From the NCBI GenBank assembly GCA_040758525.1, contig JBFLVQ010000378.1, positions 1 through 9,225 on the forward strand: a stretch of 9,225 bases of DNA, written 5' to 3'. Position numbers and translations under genes: made by a program. This DNA comes from JBFLVQ01 sp040758525 (GTDB lineage: Bacteria > Acidobacteriota > Blastocatellia > Chloracidobacteriales > JADJPF01). The notes beneath the pieces were generated by a model, which worked only from the letters and a program-made list of their open reading frames with translations, was not told the DNA's origin and ran no database searches. Below, in pieces: positions 1 through 5,260 of this stretch (within the stretch, counting starts at the first letter, position 1; every line of letters starts with the position of its first letter).

Positions 1-674
1 TAAGTGTTAGGAAAACTGAAGCGACTATAGTCCTGACCGTAACGCAGTTCTTGTTCTTCGATCGCACTAAGATAATCAAAGAGCAATAGACCCTTGCCAC
101 TTGGTACAGTAACAAGGTGATCTATAAAGAAACGGAAAGGTACACTTTTGTGGCCAGTGGTATGACAGTAAAGTTGTAGTAATTGGATAGGAAGAAAGAA
201 GACCTTTTGATAACGCATAAACTCTACGAGAAAACCTGAGATCGCACCAGCGGTGGCCATACATTCAAGAAAGTAGATCTGGTGTGGATGTAGGTTATCT
301 AGATCGAGTCGATCACGTTGAGTGCTCTTAGCATCATAAAAGATTGCACGACCTAGTGGCGCCACTGCGCCACCATAATCTGGTTCAGCTTTCGCTTCTG
401 GGACAAAATCTCTTTGTGGTGGTCCCGTTGCTGCGCGTGCCATCTTGATAAGTTGTGCCCCACTAAGGCGGTATTTATGGGCAGGAAGATCTGTTAGATC
501 AGGCACAGTTAAGCCACGGCGCTGCTTATCACGGCGCAGTAGGTATTTACCTGGCACCGACTTACGCGTTATGTAGGCGCGCTGAGCATGTGCATAGGCT
601 TCATTAGTGCTATTGATCGCAGCTTGAAAACCGCTGCCAGTATCGGCGCCACGCCGTTTTAACGTAGTAGGCAT
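1..674 (-). CDS. recU: RecU-like Holliday junction resolvase (3' end off window)
   Basis: The minus-strand frame stays open from the ATG at 674-672 to the window edge, 224 codons without a stop, so the C-terminus is missing. RecU enzymes are PD-(D/E)xK nucleases that cut Holliday junctions in homologous recombination. The N-terminal block (about residues 13-40) has the RecU layout: a glycine, then an IN-x-TN-x-x-Y motif, then a basic/proline stretch. The catalytic core is visible as D99-Y-G-G followed by Y113-D114-A-K116. After it comes a leucine-rich segment, the H130-P-H-Q motif and a hydrophobic strand near 145-151, as in RecU. Residues about 53-95 form a longer linker than in Bacillus RecU. 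An in-frame stop lies 30-odd bases upstream and this is the first ATG; the ribosome site is weak (GAGAG). It starts 37 bp after the yebC stop, in the position usually held by ruvC. Family membership is recognised from motifs, not from a search. Confidence 0.75.
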   Translation of the reverse strand, partial: MPTTLKRRGADTGSGFQAAINSTNEAYAHAQRAYITRKSVPGKYLLRRDKQRRGLTVPDLTDLPAHKYRLSGAQLIKMARAATGPPQRDFVPEAKAEPDYGGAVAPLGRAIFYDAKSTQRDRLDLDNLHPHQIYFLECMATAGAISGFLVEFMRYQKVFFLPIQLLQLYCHTTGHKSVPFRFFIDHLVTVPSGKGLLLFDYLSAIEEQELRYGQDYSRFSFPNT

Positions 675-711
675 AATCCGCCATTGTCTCTCGTGTACTG
701 ATTAGGCTAAG

Positions 712-1464
712 TTACATCGCGCCTGCTTGTTCAAATTCCTTAGCATCCATATCGAAGTTGGCTGCTACCTTCTGTACATCATCATGATCTTCTAATGCCT
801 CATAGAGCTTGAGCATCTGCTGCGCCTCTTTGCCTTCTAATCGTACAGTGTTTTGCGGAACACGCTCGATTTCAGCCGATAATGGTGACAGATGAGTAGA
901 TTTAACAGCTTCTAGCACAGCTTCAAAATCCTCAGGTTTAGTAAGCACCTGCCAGGTATCATCATCACCACGCAGATCCTCAGCGCCGGCTCCTACTACT
1001 AACTCGAATAGTTCTTCTTCGGTCTTGGCGCCTTTTTCTAAAATGATTGAGCCCTTCTTTTCAAATATCCAGCCTACACACCCAGACTCACCTAAGTTAC
1101 CACCATTCTTGGAGAAGATATGCCGCAGTTCGCCTACTGTACGGTTCTTGTTGTCGGTAGTGGTGTCAACCATTATGGCAACACCACCGGGTCCATAACC
1201 CTCATAGGTGATCTCTTCAATCATATCACCGCCCAATTCCCCCGTACCCCGCTTAATTGCACGGTCTATGGTATCATTAGGCATATTCTGAGCTTTTGCA
1301 TCGGAAACAGCTTTACGCAAGCGAGGGTTGCCATTTGGATCGCCACCGCCCGAACGCGCCGACACGGTAATCTCTTTGATCAACTTTGTGAACATCTTGC
1401 CGCGCTTGGCGTCCAGCGCTCCCTTCTTATGTTTAATGGTATGCCATTTACTATGTCCTGACAT
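712..1464 (-). CDS. yebC: YebC/PmpR-family protein (TACO1-like)
   Basis: Full-length 250-residue member of the YebC/PmpR/TACO1 family. The N-terminus begins MSGHSKWHTIKHKKG, followed by the basic A-D-A-K-R-G-K-x-F-T-K-L segment and the conserved GNPRLR and NMPNDTIDRAIKRG motifs (about residues 46-72). The central ITYEGYGPGGVAIMV stretch lies near 85-99 and an acidic C-terminal domain follows. Family members were described as DNA-binding transcription regulators; more recent work links YebC and TACO1 to translation of difficult (for example proline-rich) stretches, so the exact role here is not settled by sequence. The ATG at 1464-1462 has a good ribosome site, GAGGTG, at 1474-1479. yebC commonly sits directly upstream of ruvC; here the next gene downstream is recU-like, 37 bp away and probably co-transcribed. 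Confidence 0.95.
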   Translation of the reverse strand: MSGHSKWHTIKHKKGALDAKRGKMFTKLIKEITVSARSGGGDPNGNPRLRKAVSDAKAQNMPNDTIDRAIKRGTGELGGDMIEEITYEGYGPGGVAIMVDTTTDNKNRTVGELRHIFSKNGGNLGESGCVGWIFEKKGSIILEKGAKTEEELFELVVGAGAEDLRGDDDTWQVLTKPEDFEAVLEAVKSTHLSPLSAEIERVPQNTVRLEGKEAQQMLKLYEALEDHDDVQKVAANFDMDAKEFEQAGAM

Positions 1465-1473
1465 TACTTATTC

Positions 1474-1479
1474 ACCTCA
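1474..1479 (-). promoter_or_regulatory. Ribosome binding site of yebC
   Basis: The minus strand reads GAGGTG nine bases before the yebC ATG. It is a good anti-SD match and fixes the start. Confidence 0.7.
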
Positions 1480-1526
1480 AAACTCTATTTGATAGTTAAT
1501 TGCCAAAGCGGAAAAAGGAGCTGATT

Positions 1527-1560
1527 AAAAAAATAATCTATCACACGCCCCGGGTGCGAT
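1527..1560 (-). terminator. Probable intrinsic terminator after yggS
   Basis: On the minus strand the arm ATCGCAC pairs with GTGTGAT (seven pairs, one a G-U wobble; outer bases 1560 and 1540) around a GC-rich loop. AGATTA follows and then a run of seven T (1533-1527). It lies 36 bases after the yggS stop and upstream of yebC. The hairpin plus T-run resembles a Rho-independent terminator. The run starts six bases past the stem rather than immediately, which lowers confidence. If it works, yebC-recU needs a promoter in about 1480-1526, where I see no good sigma70 match. Confidence 0.45.
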
Positions 1561-1595
1561 GGAAGAGTTAGACGAACAATCACAGGAGCACACAG

Positions 1596-2282
1596 CTAAC
1601 GCGCGCCAAAGATTGCCGTACCTACCCGTATTATCGTTGCACCCTCTGCAATTGCTGCCTCAAAATCATGACTCATGCCGATCGAAAGTTCTGTAAGTGG
1701 AAGCGCAGAGATTTTGCCAGCGTTGAGTAAAGCAAGCAAGTCCCGCAAGCGGCGAAAGTACGGACGTACCGAAGCAGCATCTGCTAAGAAGGGTGGCATT
1801 GCCATCAAGCCACGAAAATTCAGATGTTGACAAGCCGCCAGATATTTAGCCAGACTCATTAATTGTGCTTCATCAATACCACTCTTGGTCTCTTCCTTAC
1901 CTATATTTACTTGTGCCAGCACTACCGGACGACGGCCTAACTCACCAGCCACACGATTAAGCCGCTCAGCAAGTTTTATACTGTCAACCGAATGTATAAA
2001 ATCGAACAGTTCCACGGCACGACGTACCTTATTGGCCTGTAGGTGTCCGATCAGGTGGTAGCATAAGCCTAAATTAGACAATTCAACCACTTTATCATCT
2101 GCCTCTTGGACACGATTCTCGCCAATATCGGTAATACCGGCGGCGATCGCCTCCTTGATCTTATCGGTAGAAACTGTCTTGGTGACGGCAACTAGTCTGA
2201 TCTCGGCTACCGCGCGACCGGCACTTGTTGCTGCAGCATTGATACGCTCTCGTAATTGGGCAAGGTTATCTTTAATTGACAT
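1596..2282 (-). CDS. yggS: YggS/PLPBP-family pyridoxal-phosphate-binding protein
   Basis: Protein of 228 residues, the normal size for the YggS/PROSC (PLPBP) family: single-domain TIM-barrel PLP carriers related to the alanine racemase N-terminal domain. They handle vitamin B6 homeostasis and influence amino-acid and keto-acid balance in the cytoplasm, without a known enzymatic turnover. The PLP lysine is K35 in VAVTKTV. Other family landmarks are GENRVQE (54-60), HLIGHLQANK (76-85), the VLAQVNIGKEETKSG segment (about 121-135), and the C-terminal phosphate-binding block S200-IGMSHDFEAAI with RVGTAIFG. The start is the ATG at 2282-2280, with AGG nine to eleven bases upstream. It is the first gene of a minus-strand group with yebC and recU, but a 131-bp gap with a likely terminator suggests separate transcription. 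It is divergent from the secreted-protein gene at 2403. Confidence 0.95.
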   Translation of the reverse strand: MSIKDNLAQLRERINAAATSAGRAVAEIRLVAVTKTVSTDKIKEAIAAGITDIGENRVQEADDKVVELSNLGLCYHLIGHLQANKVRRAVELFDFIHSVDSIKLAERLNRVAGELGRRPVVLAQVNIGKEETKSGIDEAQLMSLAKYLAACQHLNFRGLMAMPPFLADAASVRPYFRRLRDLLALLNAGKISALPLTELSIGMSHDFEAAIAEGATIIRVGTAIFGAR

Positions 2283-2331
2283 AATTATTACCTAATACTA
2301 AATACTAATGGTTAAATTCCCCTCTAAGTAA

Positions 2332-2359
2332 TTTGTTACTATTATTAAAATGGTATGAT
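2332..2359 (+). promoter_or_regulatory. Candidate extended -10 promoter for the gene at 2403
   Basis: TATGAT at 2354-2359 (five of six to TATAAT) is preceded by TG at 2351-2352 with one base between, an extended -10 arrangement. A weak -35-like TTTGTT sits at 2332-2337 with a 16-bp spacer. Transcription would start near 2366, leaving a short leader before the ATG at 2403. Confidence 0.4.
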
Positions 2360-2390
2360 AGACTGCCGCAAACAGAAAACTCTCTTTAGC

Positions 2391-2396
2391 TGGGAG
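2391..2396 (+). promoter_or_regulatory. Ribosome binding site fixing the start at 2403
   Basis: GGGAGG lies six bases before the ATG at 2403. It supports this start over the in-frame upstream ATG at 2355, which has no such site and overlaps the candidate -10 element. Confidence 0.65.
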
Positions 2397-2402
2397 GCCT
2401 CT

Positions 2403-2966
2403 ATGAGGAAGTTTTTAGTTATTGGATTTGTGCTTATGTTGCCTACCCTCTGCTTTGGACAAAAGGCTAAACCGGTTTTAACGACCGAGGATTTTGTTGA
2501 AAAAGAGTCTGAAGTAGAGAGCAAACCGGTGGAAAATGCTACTCTTAATTCGTTTGCCAGTATCACCAACTGGACACAAGTGAGTCCACTTATCAATGCT
2601 GGGCCAGGTACGCCAGATAGCAGCAAAAAGTTGATCCTAAGCAAACATCTACGTACTGGTGCAGCGACTCTCTATCGGATTAGTGCCAATGATAGCACTC
2701 TCAATGTCGCATTTATTACTGACGGCAAGGGCTTGCGTCAACTCGATACACTTTTGGATAGAGCGATCAAGGAGCAGACCAATGATCGTATTGGCTCATT
2801 GGTAGATTTAACAGAAAGTTCTATTGATGTACATGGAGCCAAGAGCGATGAACGTGTACTGCTCTTTTTCAATAATCAGAAGAGTGGTGTCGTCTATTTC
2901 AGCCTCACACTAGATCAAGTCAAGAATATACAGGAGCGTATCAATAAGACAGTGCCTAAAGAGTAA
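2403..2966 (+). CDS. Hypothetical secreted protein (187 aa)
   Basis: I do not recognise the family. Starting at the ATG at 2403, the protein opens with MRK, a hydrophobic core (about residues 4-15) and a likely signal-peptidase I site near CFG-Q (about residue 20). There is no good lipobox, because the cysteine is preceded by P-T-L. The mature part is about 168 residues, hydrophilic, with an acidic stretch near 26-40, then an alpha/beta-looking region (LYRISANDSTLNVAFITDGKG; later ERVLLFFNNQ, GVVYFSLTL) and a lysine-rich end. It has no cysteines after the signal, no metal motif and no transmembrane segment. The longer in-frame start at 2355 would put 16 residues before the signal sequence and is unlikely. 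It precedes the Rieske gene in the same direction by 115 bp, but no functional link is evident. Probably periplasmic or exported. Confidence 0.8.
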   Translation: MRKFLVIGFVLMLPTLCFGQKAKPVLTTEDFVEKESEVESKPVENATLNSFASITNWTQVSPLINAGPGTPDSSKKLILSKHLRTGAATLYRISANDSTLNVAFITDGKGLRQLDTLLDRAIKEQTNDRIGSLVDLTESSIDVHGAKSDERVLLFFNNQKSGVVYFSLTLDQVKNIQERINKTVPKE

Positions 2967-3067
2967 TGTTAATATGCTGGCTGGCATAGCCAATTACGTC
3001 TATCTGCATCTTGACCTGTCGATAGCTTTAGAGTGAAAATAATCGTAGAATTACCTGTCAGTAGATT

Positions 3068-3072
3068 GAAGG
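3068..3072 (+). promoter_or_regulatory. Ribosome binding site of the Rieske gene
   Basis: GAAGG lies nine bases before the ATG at 3082, a normal spacing that supports this start. Confidence 0.55.
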
Positions 3073-3081
3073 CAAAACTTT

Positions 3082-3444
3082 ATGGAGTTTCATCCTGTTT
3101 GTAAATTTAGCGAAATCGGCTTAGGAGAGGGTAAAGCGGTAGCGGTAGCAGGTCGATCACTAGCTATTTTCAATATCAGCGGCAAGCTTTATGCAATTGA
3201 TAATGTCTGTCCACATATGAGTGCCCCGCTCGACAATGGTGTGGTAAATGGTAAGAGTGTGGTCTGTCGTCTACATTTTTGGGAGATCGATATATTAACT
3301 GGCAAAACGGTTGATCCACCCGGCCATTGTGTTTCTACCCATCCTGTAAAAGTGGAACGAGGCATTGTAAAGATCGGCCTAGAAACCACTACGCAAGTAG
3401 AAACAGCTTGTGAAGCAATGCCTAAAGTAGATCCTGAACTGTAA
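3082..3444 (+). CDS. Rieske-type [2Fe-2S] ferredoxin
   Basis: A 120-residue soluble single-domain Rieske protein of the NirD/dioxygenase-ferredoxin type. The cluster ligands are plain: C43-P-H45 and C62-R-L-H65, giving the two-Cys two-His [2Fe-2S] site, separated by 16 residues. The surrounding strands (AVAVAGRSLAIFNISGKLYAIDNVCPH, then LHFWEID and PVKVERGIVKI) fit the fold, with GxLYAIDNxCPH typical of the family. There is no signal peptide or membrane anchor, so it is cytoplasmic, unlike Rieske subunits of bc complexes. A polar tail of about 20 residues follows the core. These proteins carry electrons to a partner oxygenase or reductase, but no oxygenase, flavin reductase or nitrite reductase gene is nearby, so the partner is unknown. 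It could also be a subunit of a distant system. The gene is convergent with the PGM1-like ligase gene. Confidence 0.9.
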   Translation: MEFHPVCKFSEIGLGEGKAVAVAGRSLAIFNISGKLYAIDNVCPHMSAPLDNGVVNGKSVVCRLHFWEIDILTGKTVDPPGHCVSTHPVKVERGIVKIGLETTTQVETACEAMPKVDPEL

Positions 3445-3450
3445 TTATCG

Positions 3451-3487
3451 ATGAGTGACAAGAGAGTCGGCTTTTCTTGTCACTCAT
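3451..3487. terminator. Inverted repeat between convergent genes, likely bidirectional terminator
   Basis: ATGAGTGACAAGA at 3451-3463 is the exact reverse complement of 3475-3487: a perfect 13-bp stem with an 11-base loop. It begins seven bases after the Rieske stop and ends ten bases before the stop of the ligase gene on the other strand. No strong T-run follows on either strand, so it may act with other factors or as a 3' RNA-stabilising hairpin. Symmetry and position argue for transcription termination from both sides. Confidence 0.6.
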
Positions 3488-3496
3488 TACCAATCA

Positions 3497-5119
3497 TTAA
3501 AAATCTTCCGGCACAATTAAGCGATCGCGCCAGCGGCCCCCTTGTATCTCTAATTCCAACATATCGAGAATTCGCTGATAAAGCTTCTCAGCATCTTCTG
3601 GAGAGTCGCCAATACAGGTGACACCTAGCTTACCATATTGGCTCATTGCGCCAATAAGGTGAAAGACCACGCCACGCTCAGTAGCAGAATGGAAATGTAG
3701 TTCATGATAGACAGCAATGTCGATCAGATCATCTGGGGTAACACCACGATAATGAGGAGCAGTAAGGTTATCAGAAGCAAGATAGTATTTGGGTCGCCCA
3801 GTAGAAGTAAGAAACATCCCTGAGGCAGGATCATATCTGCCATCAGTGAGGAATTTAAGCATTAAGAATGGATGTGTGGTACCACCTTTGCGCAGATTGA
3901 TCTCAATGGCATAGCAGTCCCATCCACTATTATTACGCACAACCACAAAATCGACGGCGAAGCGGCCAATCACTCCCTTCTGAGAGAGTACGGCAGCAAT
4001 CTTTTCACCATACCCCTGAATCAGTGCTCGGTACTCAGCATCAGCAGGAAAAGTGCAACCTAAATAGACCTGCCCCGAGGGGCCGCCCAACAATTGATCG
4101 TGTGTAGAGATAACCTGTGGTAAGCCAACTGCATTAACACGGCATTGAACACTAGGTGAACGCTTCACTTCGCCTTCAATAAACTCCTCACAGATACCAC
4201 CCATTTCACGAAACTTAGCAGCAAAATTCTCCCATATTTCACTCTCTGCCTCAAAGCGCAAGCCTGTCTGCAATTGTGCCAATACGGCAGCTTTACGTTC
4301 TGTATGGGAGGCTGACTGGACTTTGGCAAGCGCACGAAAATCGAAGATCGCATTGCCTTCACCAGAAAAACCCTCATTCAATTTCACTACCGCACGACGC
4401 ATCAATGGTCTCTCTTCCCATAGATCAACCAGTGCGCTAGCGATGTCATCTGGAGTATAGAGCCGCTCACGACCAGCCGGCATAGGGATATCGGCTTCGC
4501 GAAAGATCTCCCGACAGCCACTCTTACTGCCTAGATCGAGTAGGTCTGGATCTAGACCATATAGAGGAATGCCCAGTTGCACAGCCAAGGTACGCTCAAG
4601 TGGGGTAGTATTAAAACAGACCAGATGAGCATTATTTAGATCCCCAACGGCTGCCCGTATACGCTGAGTAAGCATTGGCCGATTAAGGATCTTTTGGGAT
4701 AACGGTAGATTGGAACTATCATTAGTATCTAGCAAGGTTAGCCGTTGACGAGCATGCCCTGCCGGTACACCAGTAAGCAGATGTAGATAATAGTCAACCA
4801 CAGTAGGATGAATACGCTGTGAAGTGACAAAAACCAACCGGGTACGTGGACGACGCAACAACATCAATAAATAGAGTAATCGCTCTTCATAATATGCAGC
4901 GCCTTTCAATTTCAATAATTCATCACCATGCAGGCTCATCGAAGGCACAATAACGCTGGTATGCTCGGCCTGTCGATGGGTCGAGACATACTGGAACATC
5001 TTCGGCATCTTCTCCTGCAATTTATGGAAAGCGATAATCTCTTCAGGCGAACCTGGGTATGGTAATAGTTCAGTGGTTACATTGAGGTCGGCTGTTCTAT
5101 TTAAGGATGTATTTAGCAT
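3497..5119 (-). CDS. PGM1-related ATP-grasp carboxylate-amine ligase
   Basis: A 540-residue protein that matches, as far as I can judge, the peptide-ligase PGM1-related family (pre-ATP-grasp domain, ATP-grasp core, PGM1 C-terminal domain). PGM1 joins a non-ribosomal residue to a peptide in pheganomycin biosynthesis; the family uses ATP to form an amide via an acyl phosphate. The N-terminal pre-ATP-grasp region (about 20-200) contains PSMSLHGDELLKLKG and YYEERLL, then RLVFVTSQRIHP. The ATP-grasp part has K246-LNEGFSGEGN (glycine-rich loop), E311-E-F-I-E-G, D390-FVVV and the metal-binding E406-I-N-L-R-KGG. The C-terminal portion (about 415-540) includes HPFLMLKFLTDG and HLIGAMSQYGKLGVTC. No signal peptide, so cytoplasmic. 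The ribosome site is poor: GGAG lies 14 bases upstream. No precursor peptide, transporter or tailoring gene accompanies it, so substrate is unknown; convergent with the Rieske gene. Confidence 0.78.
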   Translation of the reverse strand: MLNTSLNRTADLNVTTELLPYPGSPEEIIAFHKLQEKMPKMFQYVSTHRQAEHTSVIVPSMSLHGDELLKLKGAAYYEERLLYLLMLLRRPRTRLVFVTSQRIHPTVVDYYLHLLTGVPAGHARQRLTLLDTNDSSNLPLSQKILNRPMLTQRIRAAVGDLNNAHLVCFNTTPLERTLAVQLGIPLYGLDPDLLDLGSKSGCREIFREADIPMPAGRERLYTPDDIASALVDLWEERPLMRRAVVKLNEGFSGEGNAIFDFRALAKVQSASHTERKAAVLAQLQTGLRFEAESEIWENFAAKFREMGGICEEFIEGEVKRSPSVQCRVNAVGLPQVISTHDQLLGGPSGQVYLGCTFPADAEYRALIQGYGEKIAAVLSQKGVIGRFAVDFVVVRNNSGWDCYAIEINLRKGGTTHPFLMLKFLTDGRYDPASGMFLTSTGRPKYYLASDNLTAPHYRGVTPDDLIDIAVYHELHFHSATERGVVFHLIGAMSQYGKLGVTCIGDSPEDAEKLYQRILDMLELEIQGGRWRDRLIVPEDF

Positions 5120-5183
5120 AGTGGGGAATCTAGCTCCGCTTTCGCATAAAATTTGCCGTTGGGAATAGCAATAGGACCTAATT

Positions 5184-5212
5184 ATTCTAGGATTTTAAGG
5201 AAAAGTTGTAAA
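5184..5212 (-). promoter_or_regulatory. Sigma70-type promoter of the PGM1-like ligase
   Basis: On the minus strand, -35 TTTACA (5212-5207, five of six to consensus), an exact 17-bp spacer, and -10 TAGAAT (5189-5184, five of six). Start would be near 5177, giving a leader of about 58 bases. It lies in the 141-bp gap after the DUF4388 gene, showing the ligase need not depend on read-through. Confidence 0.6.
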
Positions 5213-5260
5213 TCCCTTTGGCATAAATTCAGCAGGTATGGAGGAGAGATAGCGCGGAAA

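Noticed and set aside
76..264. Short minus-strand frame inside the left-edge gene
   Set aside because: It is out of frame with the RecU-like protein, whose frame stays open through the whole region.
1120..1461. Plus-strand open frame of 113 codons opposite yebC
   Set aside because: It lies entirely antisense to a full-length, highly conserved gene and has no ribosome site or recognisable product.
2345..2644. Minus-strand open frame of 99 codons opposite the secreted-protein gene
   Set aside because: It overlaps a better supported gene with signal peptide and ribosome site; its translation has no domain character.
2980..2995. TGGCT/AGCCA mini-hairpin between the secreted-protein and Rieske genes
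   Set aside because: A 5-bp stem without a T-run is expected by chance; not called a terminator.
3011..3045. TTGACC as a -35 for the Rieske gene
   Set aside because: No acceptable -10 lies at 16-18 bp; the best match has only three or four of six bases.
3189..3461. Minus-strand open frame of 90 codons opposite the Rieske gene
   Set aside because: Antisense shadow of a gene with all four cluster ligands intact.
2143..3528. Two GCGATCGC palindromes (2143-2150 and 3521-3528), the HIP1 core of some cyanobacteria
   Set aside because: Only two copies in 9.2 kb, both inside genes; too few to count as an iterated repeat or to imply a cyanobacterial source, and gene content does not fit.
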